A stretch of DNA of 64,000 bases from positions 1 through 64,000 of the forward strand of contig CAJUMQ010000006.1 in the NCBI GenBank assembly GCA_910587035.1, read 5' to 3'. The notes under the pieces are model-generated. The model saw only the letters and a program-made list of their open reading frames with translations. It was not told the DNA's origin and did not search any database. Below, one piece after another: positions 35,045-42,158 of this stretch; positions within the stretch are counted from its first letter, which is position 1, and every line of letters begins with the position of its first letter. The position numbers were made by a program, and so were the translations under genes. This DNA is from an uncultured Desulfovibrio sp. (lineage in GTDB: Bacteria > Desulfobacterota > Desulfovibrionia > Desulfovibrionales > Desulfovibrionaceae).

Positions 35045-36223
35045 ATGGCAGAAGAATTGAGCATCGAGATGCAACCACCGCGAAACCCCGCACGTTTTCT
35101 CCGCAATCCAAGGGCCATAATAACCCTTGCTCTGATTGTTCTTGTAATATTCGCAGGCATCTATTCCTGGTGGCTATCCCAGGGCAAGATTTCCAGTGTC
35201 TCGGCCAGATTGGATACATTTGTATATACTGTTGACCCCACATACTCGGCTAATATTGAGTCCATAGATGTCAAGCCAGGAGATACAGTGAGGGAGGGTC
35301 AAGTACTCGGGCGCATGGATATGGCAGACTTTGCCAGACGTCTGGCTGCCAGCGCTTCGGGTAACTCCATGCTGCCACAGATGCCAGATGCTCAGGCCAG
35401 GCTCAATCAGGCCAGAATTTATGTCAAACAGCTGTCTGAAAAGCTCGAGCAGTACCAGGCGGAGGAAGACAGGCTGAAAGCCATAATGCAGGAGGCTGTC
35501 ACGGATCATGTGCGTGCCCAGCTTGCAATGCGCGCATTGCCGCAAAATTCCCCGGCCTGGCAGCGTGCTGCCCGTATTGTGGACGAGCACAAGGCCAAAA
35601 TGGACCAGGCCAGGATAAATTTTGAGCGCATAAGCCAGATGCGTGGAGCGGTGCTTTTGGAATACGCAAAGGTAAGCGGCAATATTGCCACCCGTAAGGG
35701 CAGCCAGGGCAGTTTCAATGCTGAAGCCCAGAGTTCAAAACAGATGCCAAACTATGGGAGTGGAGCAATGCATTCTCCAGTAGCCGGAAAAATCCTGCGG
35801 GTAAATGGCCGTCCGCAGAGTATGGCGGACACTGGGCAGCCTCTTTTTGTTATCATGCCAATGGAGCCAGGCAAAAATCCTGAAAGCTGGATACAGGCCT
35901 GGTTTCCGCTGGATGACCAGAAAAAAATTGAGCTTGGCCAGAAAGTCAGCATTCGCTTTGCCAATGGAGATGTTCATGTTGCAGGTCGCGTTACTGCCAT
36001 CTCATCAGAGGCGCAGCCCCTGCCATTTCCCGATGGGCGCCCTGGCCCCATGAATATGTCCACCCTGCCGTATGAGCAAAATTCGGACAGATACTCCCCA
36101 GAGCGCTACATGCCTGTGCGCATAACACCGGATGATCCAGCAAAACTGGCCAATATTCCACCAGGCACATCTGCCGAGTGCCAGATACAGACCAGATACA
36201 TTTTGGGCCACAGCCTGTTCTGA
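35045..36223 (+). CDS. HlyD-family membrane fusion protein
   Basis: A 392-residue periplasmic adaptor anchored by one N-terminal helix (about 23-45: AIITLALIVLVIFAGIYSWW). After it comes a lipoyl-like half motif (YSANIESIDVKPGDTVREGQVLGRMD), a coiled-coil hairpin (about 105-210), the second lipoyl half (MHSPVAGKILRVNGRPQSMADTGQPLFVI in part) and a beta-barrel domain (QKVSIRFANGDVHVAGRVTAI). Such adaptors work with an ABC, MFS or RND pump or with a secretion ATPase; no pump or TolC gene is next to it. GTG 35039 is possible, but GAGG is well spaced for the ATG at 35045. Confidence 0.85.
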   Translation: MAEELSIEMQPPRNPARFLRNPRAIITLALIVLVIFAGIYSWWLSQGKISSVSARLDTFVYTVDPTYSANIESIDVKPGDTVREGQVLGRMDMADFARRLAASASGNSMLPQMPDAQARLNQARIYVKQLSEKLEQYQAEEDRLKAIMQEAVTDHVRAQLAMRALPQNSPAWQRAARIVDEHKAKMDQARINFERISQMRGAVLLEYAKVSGNIATRKGSQGSFNAEAQSSKQMPNYGSGAMHSPVAGKILRVNGRPQSMADTGQPLFVIMPMEPGKNPESWIQAWFPLDDQKKIELGQKVSIRFANGDVHVAGRVTAISSEAQPLPFPDGRPGPMNMSTLPYEQNSDRYSPERYMPVRITPDDPAKLANIPPGTSAECQIQTRYILGHSLF

Positions 36224-36231
36224 TAGTGTCA

Positions 36232-36267
36232 GGGCCGCCTTGCCTGGCGGCCCGATCCGCTTTTTTT
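36232..36267 (+). terminator. Probable terminator after the HlyD-like gene
   Basis: An 8-bp perfect GC stem GGGCCGCC / GGCGGCCC (36232-36239 with 36246-36253), 6-base loop, with a T-tract at 36261-36267. The tract starts seven bases past the stem, which weakens the call. Confidence 0.65.
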
Positions 36268-36298
36268 CCTGTCCATTCTTTTTATTGTCAGTGTTCCA

Positions 36299-36327
36299 TT
36301 GCTCATATATCATCGGGCCAGTATATT
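36299..36327 (+). promoter_or_regulatory. Possible promoter of the Fur-family gene
   Basis: TTGCTC (36299-36304), 17-base spacer, TATATT (36322-36327), about 128 bases before the ATG at 36455. No clear Fur-type palindrome overlaps it. Confidence 0.4.
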
Positions 36328-36454
36328 TTTATTGCGACACTCCCGGACATGGCAGGATGCCGTGAAAATTCGCCCCGGGGAGTGTGCCATGCCATGCCAC
36401 AAAACATCCAAGAAAACGGCGATCCTTTTTCAGGTCAGTATGAGAGGTTAAGAG

Positions 36455-36931
36455 ATGACAGGCTCCACTCCCGAGCAACTGGCTGGCTTTCTGGATTTTA
36501 TGACAAAAAGGGGATTCAACACCACGGCTCAGCGAAAGGCCATAGCCGAGCTATTTTTTGAATTTCCCGGCCATCATTCGCTTGAGGAATTTTATCAGCA
36601 TGTTTTGAAAACCGATCCCGGCATTGGCCAGACAACAGTCTACCGCACCCTGAAGCTGCTTTGCGATGCGGGTCTGGCCAGGGAAATCCAGTTCAGCGAC
36701 AATATAACCCGCTATGAAGTGGCAAGCCCCAATGCCCATCATGATCATCTGATATGCCTGGACTGTGGCAAAATAGTTGAGGTGACGGATTCCCGGATCG
36801 AAAATATACAAAGGGAAATTGCCGCAGCCAACGGGTTTATCCTGACCGGTCATGCCCATAATCTTTACGGCATATGCAGAGATTGCCAGAATAAGAATGA
36901 ACACAAAACCACAAAGGGAAAAGATTGTTGA
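36455..36931 (+). CDS. Fur-family transcriptional regulator
   Basis: A 158-residue metal-dependent repressor. N-terminal winged helix: RGFNTTAQRKAIAELFF then SLEEFYQHVLKTDPGIGQTTVYRTLKLLCDAGLAREI in two parts; C-terminal dimer domain with the metal cluster HHDHLICLDCGKIVE, and two CxxC pairs (CLDC, CRDC) that would hold structural zinc. It may be Fur or PerR; the metal and signal cannot be told apart here. The next small gene on the same strand is FeoB-associated-like with a Fur-box-like site before it, which favours an iron role. Confidence 0.9.
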   Translation: MTGSTPEQLAGFLDFMTKRGFNTTAQRKAIAELFFEFPGHHSLEEFYQHVLKTDPGIGQTTVYRTLKLLCDAGLAREIQFSDNITRYEVASPNAHHDHLICLDCGKIVEVTDSRIENIQREIAAANGFILTGHAHNLYGICRDCQNKNEHKTTKGKDC

Positions 36932-36947
36932 ATAGCGTATTCTGAAC

Positions 36948-36976
36948 TTGACATTCATTTTCAAAAATAACATACT
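36948..36976 (+). promoter_or_regulatory. Promoter with overlapping Fur-box-like site
   Basis: Consensus -35 TTGACA (36948-36953), 17-base spacer, CATACT (36971-36976). The 15-mer TGACATTCATTTTCA (36949-36963) fits the Fur 7-1-7 pattern TGAnAATnATTnTCA with one mismatch and covers the -35 box, so an iron-loaded Fur would block RNA polymerase. The site lies 17 bases past the Fur-family stop and about 120 bases before the Cys-rich gene it would control. Confidence 0.6.
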
Positions 36977-37098
36977 CCACACATGCCAAACAGTTTCCCA
37001 AAGGCGGCAGGTGCTGACGGGAGGCCTGAGGTGCATGAGCGGGTTTTTTACTTTTTAAATAACACAAATATCGTAAATATCCCTGTGCGAGGTGACCT

Positions 37099-37308
37099 AT
37101 GGATTTGCAAGTCATTCTGGTTGGTATATGCCTTTTGCTGGCTATTGCCTTCATGACCCGAAAGGTCATCCGCACATTAAGGGGACGTAACACGTGCTCA
37201 TGCGACTGTGGGGAGGAATGCGCCACCCATGGCCGGGGCTGCACCGGTGGCGCAGAGTGCTCATGCGGGCAAAAGCTTGAGGAAATTCAGGCGCCTGGCA
37301 GAAAATGA
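37099..37308 (+). CDS. FeoB-associated Cys-rich-type small membrane protein
   Basis: A 69-residue protein with one N-terminal membrane helix (about 4-22: QVILVGICLLLAIAFM) and a cytoplasmic Cys cluster, seven Cys within residues 34-57 (pattern CSCDCGEEC, later GRGC, then ECSC). This matches the small Cys-rich proteins encoded beside feoAB and thought to assist ferrous iron uptake. feoA and feoB are not in the window, so the assignment rests on the protein shape, the Fur-box-like site upstream and the Fur-family neighbour. GAGGTGACCT precedes the ATG. Confidence 0.72.
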   Translation: MDLQVILVGICLLLAIAFMTRKVIRTLRGRNTCSCDCGEECATHGRGCTGGAECSCGQKLEEIQAPGRK

Positions 37309-37437
37309 TTTCCAGTCAATTTCCTGCCGATATTGGCAAATTTTGATATTTTCCGTCCTTTATCGCAACAGGGTCTGGCACAAACGGCCAAGCCCTGTAT
37401 TAACAATCACCATTTGCGATTTGTAGCATATTGTGCT

Positions 37438-38328
37438 TTACAGAGATCGCATTTGTGCGCGATTCACCATTCTCTCAAGGTCATCATCGGTATAGCTTGC
37501 CAGAACATCCTCAATATCCGCCAGCACCCTGGCCTTTTCGTCCGCATCGCCATTCTGGAAACGATAGTTCAGGGGATTAAGGTAGTGAACGCCATCATAA
37601 AAGGCGTCAACCTTGAGTGTGGCCAAAAATATGCCCAATTCCTCAATTTTTTCCCTTTCCGATGCCTCCACAAATCTGCCATCCGCAGCCATCTGCGCTA
37701 CGGGAGTGTTTTCAAAAAGAGTCATGCCTGTGGTAGTTATTCGCACCGGATGCACCTGATTGAACATTTCCGCCGTGGCCACACCGCACTTTTTGCCCAT
37801 GCCCCTACCACCAAGCCCAAGCACATAAAAGAGGGTGTAGGTAATGCCGGCATCATCAAGCCTGTGCAGCTGTTCCACCGTATTCTGAGCCGTATGCCCC
37901 TTGTTCATCAGCTTTAAAACATCCTCATGGCCATTCTCTGTGCCTATGTACAGATGTGAAAGGCCCTTATCCCTGAGCTCCAGCAATTCATCCCGGCTTT
38001 TGCGAGCAATATCGTCAATACGGCTTTGCATGCTAATTCTTGAAAATTTGGGAAAATATTGCCGGACAAGCCCCGCATATTCCCCAAGCTTGCGCGTTGG
38101 CAGCGCAAAAGGATTTGCGCCGGTCATATAAACGGAAGTATCCTCCCTGTAAAAAGGCTGCAAACGCCTTAATCTGGCCTCCAGATCAGCCGGTTTGACA
38201 GCCATGAAAAGATATCCGCGGGACACATAGCAAAAATTGCATTTATTCCATGTACATCCCTGGGTAGCCTGAAGCAAAAGTGACTGTGCCTCCTGGGGAG
38301 GACGCATGGCCGGTTCGGTAAATTCCAT
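37438..38328 (-). CDS. Radical SAM protein with Cys-x4-Cys-x2-Cys cluster
   Basis: A 296-residue radical SAM enzyme; these use a [4Fe-4S] cluster to cleave S-adenosylmethionine. Cluster Cys are C25, C30 and C33 in GCTWNKCNFCYVSRGY, spacing x4/x2 rather than the common x3/x2. Further signs are YMTGANPFAL (the SAM-binding side), MQSRIDDIARKS, HLYIGTENGHEDVLKLMNKG and YVLGLGGRG, similar to the Elp3/HemN-like group. No B12 or extra cluster domain is fused. The ATG at 38328 with GAGGAACTT is preferred over 38358. Substrate is unknown; it stands alone, divergent from the M23 peptidase gene. Confidence 0.85.
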   Translation of the reverse strand: MEFTEPAMRPPQEAQSLLLQATQGCTWNKCNFCYVSRGYLFMAVKPADLEARLRRLQPFYREDTSVYMTGANPFALPTRKLGEYAGLVRQYFPKFSRISMQSRIDDIARKSRDELLELRDKGLSHLYIGTENGHEDVLKLMNKGHTAQNTVEQLHRLDDAGITYTLFYVLGLGGRGMGKKCGVATAEMFNQVHPVRITTTGMTLFENTPVAQMAADGRFVEASEREKIEELGIFLATLKVDAFYDGVHYLNPLNYRFQNGDADEKARVLADIEDVLASYTDDDLERMVNRAQMRSL

Positions 38329-38440
38329 AAGTTCCTCGTTTTTTGATTTTATGCACAAATTTTATAACGATTGATAAGAAATAGTCAAGGCAGTAAAAAT
38401 ATTTTGCCAACAATTCCTGTCGCCAGAGCCCATCTGACTC

Positions 38441-38469
38441 TGGACACAGGCCACTCTGGCCTATATAAT
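38441..38469 (+). promoter_or_regulatory. Promoter immediately before the M23 peptidase start
   Basis: TGGACA (38441-38446), exact 17-base spacer, consensus TATAAT (38464-38469). The ATG is at 38480, ten bases past the -10 box, and no ribosome site lies between, so the predicted transcript starts at or within a few bases of the ATG. Confidence 0.7.
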
Positions 38470-38479
38470 CAAAAAAGTT

Positions 38480-40078
38480 ATGAAAATTTCCAGATTTCGC
38501 CTGACGGCATTAATTGCTGTCCTGTTGATCATTGCCGCAAGCGTATATTCCTTTATTCCCCATCCTGAGGATGAGACCGGCCCATCACTGTCGCCTGCGG
38601 AACTGCCCCCTGCCACTGGTGCCACCCGGGGCGACCCCGCTGCTGGGATACAGCCAGACGAAAAAAAGCCTCAAATAGAGAGTGGGGATCCTGTTCCTGT
38701 GGCCAGAGATCAGCTTTCGCAAAATCCCGACAAGGACATATTCGCCAATGCCTGCGCTCTTGTGCTTGGTCAGGCCACTCTGGTAAATGCCAGCCGTCTT
38801 CTTGAACAGGCCTATTATTCAGGCTGGAGCAGGCCCGCCCCCATAGAGTGCAACGATGACATTTTTGAAGGCAAATTTGAAAAAGGCGACACCATTGCCA
38901 AAGTGCTTGAAAATGCCGCTGAGGGCAAAGTGCAGCACTATGTCAACGCTGCCAGCAAGATTTTTCCAATCAAATCATTCCGCGCCGGGCAGCCCTATGC
39001 TGTTGTGACAGATCCCGCAACAGGGAGAGTCAAACGCTTTGAATATGAAATCAATGACAGCAAGAGGCTGGTGGTGGATGGCCTCGAGCACCCCACGGCC
39101 AGGCTTGAAAAAATCGAATATGATACTGTGCTGGCAGCCTGCGAGGGTGTGATTGAGGACAGTCTGTTCCAGTCCGTTGCCGATATTGGGGAAAGTCCCC
39201 AGCTGGCCTTGCGCCTGGTGGACATGTTTGGCTCGGAAATAAACTTTATTCGGGATATCCAGGAAGGGGACAGTTTTTCTGCCCTGATTGAGAAGCGTTA
39301 TCGGGATGGTGAATACAGGGGCTATGGTCGCATAATCGCGGCCACCTTCACATGCAAGGGCAAAAAGTACGAGGCATTTCTGTTTAATGACGGTAGTGGC
39401 AGGCCAGCCTATTTTAATGCCAAAGGTGAAAATCTGCATAAGACGCTCCTGCAGGCTCCACTTGCTGTCACGAGAATAACATCACGTTTCACAAACAGCC
39501 GCAAACATCCCATACTGGGTTTTTCCCGCCCCCATCATGGCGTGGATTATGGCGCTCCCACTGGCACACCCGTCAAGGCCGTTGGTGATGGCACTGTCAG
39601 CAAAAGGGGCTGGGCTGGCGGCTATGGCAATCAGATTGTAATTTCCCATTCCTCCGGCCTCGAATCCATGTATGCCCACCTTTCCGGTTTTGCCAGGGGG
39701 CTCAGGCAGGGCCAGAAGGTAAGACAGGGGCAGGTCATTGGCTTTGTGGGCAGCACCGGTCTTTCCACAGGTCCGCATCTGGATTTTCGCCTCAGGCAAA
39801 ATGGCAAATTCATAAATCCCGTAAAGGCGATAAATCCTCGCGGAGCGCCGGTTGCCGCCAAGTACATGCCAGCTTTTAAACGCAATGTGGACAAATGCAG
39901 GTTCTATCTGGCCGGCGATCAGGTTTTCATGGATTATACAGTGGACAGCATTGTGCCTTTGGCTGTATTTACTGGGGAGACGGAAGCTGTTAAAGAGAAA
40001 AATGCCCCTGCTTCCACCAGGCAGAGTAAAAAAGGCCGCCAGCAAAAACGCGCGGCACGTTCTAAAAAACGGAGTTGA
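38480..40078 (+). CDS. M23 family peptidoglycan peptidase (LytM/MepM-like)
   Basis: A 532-residue envelope zinc endopeptidase that would cut peptidoglycan cross-links. One N-terminal membrane helix (about 9-26), a Pro/Asp-rich linker, an OapA/LysM-like middle (DIFEGKFEKGDTIAKVL; FIRDIQEGDSFSALIEKRY) as in MepM, then the M23 domain: zinc ligands in HHGVDYGAP near 352-357 and HLDF near 433, with YAHLS near 398 holding the catalytic His, plus G-x-G-rich GGYGNQIVISH. All ligands are present, so it should be active. The tail ends in a Lys/Arg-rich run (RQQKRAARSKKRS). See the adjacent promoter for the leaderless start. Confidence 0.92.
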   Translation: MKISRFRLTALIAVLLIIAASVYSFIPHPEDETGPSLSPAELPPATGATRGDPAAGIQPDEKKPQIESGDPVPVARDQLSQNPDKDIFANACALVLGQATLVNASRLLEQAYYSGWSRPAPIECNDDIFEGKFEKGDTIAKVLENAAEGKVQHYVNAASKIFPIKSFRAGQPYAVVTDPATGRVKRFEYEINDSKRLVVDGLEHPTARLEKIEYDTVLAACEGVIEDSLFQSVADIGESPQLALRLVDMFGSEINFIRDIQEGDSFSALIEKRYRDGEYRGYGRIIAATFTCKGKKYEAFLFNDGSGRPAYFNAKGENLHKTLLQAPLAVTRITSRFTNSRKHPILGFSRPHHGVDYGAPTGTPVKAVGDGTVSKRGWAGGYGNQIVISHSSGLESMYAHLSGFARGLRQGQKVRQGQVIGFVGSTGLSTGPHLDFRLRQNGKFINPVKAINPRGAPVAAKYMPAFKRNVDKCRFYLAGDQVFMDYTVDSIVPLAVFTGETEAVKEKNAPASTRQSKKGRQQKRAARSKKRS

Positions 40079-40081
40079 ATA

Positions 40082-40306
40082 ATGATTTCCTTCAATCCCT
40101 TATGGGGAGGGCAGGATTATATTCAGGATACTCCCCCATATGATGGCATGGGCATCACTTTCCTGCCCAGCATAGTCAACGATGCTTCTGCAAGCGAGCT
40201 GCAGTTGCAGTCGGAATCAAGCTGCCATTCGGACATGCAGGCCACATTCAGAATATCAGCCGAAAACATGTATGATGCCGGTCTGATCTACAGCGGCATG
40301 ATTTAA
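40082..40306 (+). CDS. Small hypothetical protein (74 aa)
   Basis: A 74-residue frame starting three bases after the peptidase stop, with GGAG seven bases before the ATG, which supports translation by coupling. The product is acidic, with Ser/Gln-rich ELQLQSESSCHSDMQ and a hydrophobic C-terminus; no signal peptide, membrane segment or known motif. It ends 32 bases before the next gene. It may be real but there is no family evidence. Confidence 0.5.
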   Translation: MISFNPLWGGQDYIQDTPPYDGMGITFLPSIVNDASASELQLQSESSCHSDMQATFRISAENMYDAGLIYSGMI

Positions 40307-40338
40307 ATTCCTCCCCACAGCAATCCCGGACAATTAAA

Positions 40339-42093
40339 ATGAGTGATCTGGAAAGGAAAGGATTGAGTCCCAGGGGCGCCCAGGCTCCGGAAAATAGACG
40401 CAAGCGCCCACGCGATGGCGAACTGGGAACCGGCCGCAGAAGCATCCGGGATGATATTGTGGACGTGGACAGGGATATTTTGCGTCTGCTTCTGCGCAGA
40501 CGCAACCTGCTGGAAAAAATATCCACGCGCGGCAGGGTGGATGCCGCTGATGAGAAATACCTCAGGGAGGCCTGGCAGCAGGATGTTGCCCGTGTTAGCA
40601 GGGATGCCGAGCTTTCCGGACGCTTTTTTTCCCTTATGCAGCAGGTGGAGTTTTTGCCCCGCCCAAGCGGCCAGGGGGCTGGCGTCCAGACAAATCAGCC
40701 TGGCAGCGCGCGCAGGGAGGCTTTCAACCTTGCTCCACCGCGTCAGGCCGTGAACTTTTCTCTCAATGCCCCACTCGATTGCGGGCAGACACAAGCGTGG
40801 CTCTATCTTGCTTGCGCAGCTGGAGCACCCATGCGTCTGGCCCCTGCCCTGCAGAATGACCCTGTAATCGATTGCGTGAAAGCTCTCAACCAGCTGGGTG
40901 CATCCCTGACACGCGAGGATGAGGCAATTCTTGTGCGGGGAGGTGAACCGGCCACAAGACCGGACAAGGTCATTCATCTTGGAGACAGCGAATTTAATTT
41001 CTATCTGTTTATAGCCCATTATCTTGGCCGTTATTCGCGCGTCAAATTCACTGGCGGCACGGATCTGAAACTGGCGGACTTTACCTGCCTGCGTCATGTA
41101 TTGCCAGAACTGGGCGCCCGTCTTGTGCACGTTGTGCCCAAAAGCTGCGGTCTGCCGGCCCGACTTGAATGCTCAGGCATGTTGCCGCCAGAATTCAAGT
41201 TCGGTCCGGAGCTGCCTGCAGCCTTTGCCGAGGCGCTAATTCTTGCTGCTTCTTTTTATGAGCAGCCTTTTGGGCTTGACCTGTCCAAGCACCCGGAGCG
41301 GGAATCTGTTTTTGCCCGCATCCTGCCCATGCTTGATGCCTGCGGCGCTGTGTATGTAATATCTCCTGCCGGAGGCATCAATCTGGAACCGGCAACCCTT
41401 TCCATTCCCCCCAAGCCAAACCTGCCCCTGGATCCACTTCTAGGCTCCTTTATGGTTGCCTTTGCCTCCGTTCTAGGCGGCGAGGCCACTCTTAAGGGTC
41501 AATGGCCGGAATGGCCTGATTGTGGTTCATTATGGACATTACTGGCCAGCATGGATAAAAATTGGCAGAGAGCGACCGATGGCATTTCCCTGACTGCCCA
41601 AACACCACTCCAGGAATACGACCTTGCAACCGCGGATGCCACCCTTCTGGAAAAAATCCCTCCGGCTTTTGTTCCACTTTTTGCCTCCCTGGCTGCCTGC
41701 GCAGCCCTGCGCGGAGGCAAGTCAACATTACCACAGGCAATGGCGAATGATGCCATTGTAATTGACTTCCTCCATTCCGCCGGACTGGAGGCCAGAGTGG
41801 AAGGCGACATCGCAGCCACCGGCAATGGCGTGCACATATGGAATGCGCCCACACCAGCCTGGGCCATGGCCATGGCCCTGGCCGCATGCGCAAGGCCAGG
41901 CAATGCCGGTTTCCCCCTTGGCAATCCAGGCATTATGACCTCTCTCTGGCCCATGTTCTGGGTTTTTTACAACTCGCTGCCCAATCCCACTTTAAAAAAG
42001 CCAGACGAGCCGGCTCCTGCTCCAAACCGCAGGCGGCGCATTTTGACTACAGCCATTGCCCAGGTGCCAGAGCTGAAAGATGAGGATCTATAA
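40339..42093 (+). CDS. Chorismate mutase-like / EPSP synthase-like fusion, EPSP synthase motifs lost
   Basis: A 584-residue protein with two parts. Residues about 33-105 resemble an AroQ chorismate mutase (SIRDDIVDVDRDILRLLLRRRNLLEKI split over the first helix, then a REA pair and FFSLMQQ). Residues about 130-555 follow the EPSP synthase fold: PALQNDPVIDCVKALNQLGASL, LKLADFTCLRHVLPELGARL and PAFVPLFASLAACAALRGGKSTL fill the expected positions. The catalytic motifs do not: DKSxxxR reads CGQTQAW, NxGTxxR reads DSEFNFYL, the SSQ and RxKExDR motifs are absent. I infer a non-catalytic or changed EPSP-synthase-like domain. It sits between a small unknown and uvrA, with no other aromatic-pathway gene. 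Confidence 0.72.
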   Translation: MSDLERKGLSPRGAQAPENRRKRPRDGELGTGRRSIRDDIVDVDRDILRLLLRRRNLLEKISTRGRVDAADEKYLREAWQQDVARVSRDAELSGRFFSLMQQVEFLPRPSGQGAGVQTNQPGSARREAFNLAPPRQAVNFSLNAPLDCGQTQAWLYLACAAGAPMRLAPALQNDPVIDCVKALNQLGASLTREDEAILVRGGEPATRPDKVIHLGDSEFNFYLFIAHYLGRYSRVKFTGGTDLKLADFTCLRHVLPELGARLVHVVPKSCGLPARLECSGMLPPEFKFGPELPAAFAEALILAASFYEQPFGLDLSKHPERESVFARILPMLDACGAVYVISPAGGINLEPATLSIPPKPNLPLDPLLGSFMVAFASVLGGEATLKGQWPEWPDCGSLWTLLASMDKNWQRATDGISLTAQTPLQEYDLATADATLLEKIPPAFVPLFASLAACAALRGGKSTLPQAMANDAIVIDFLHSAGLEARVEGDIAATGNGVHIWNAPTPAWAMAMALAACARPGNAGFPLGNPGIMTSLWPMFWVFYNSLPNPTLKKPDEPAPAPNRRRRILTTAIAQVPELKDEDL

Positions 42094-42158
42094 GTAGTTC
42101 ACAATATTGCCAGGATGTTGCTGCTTGCAAATGCGCTTTCAATGCTTAATAGTTTGCC

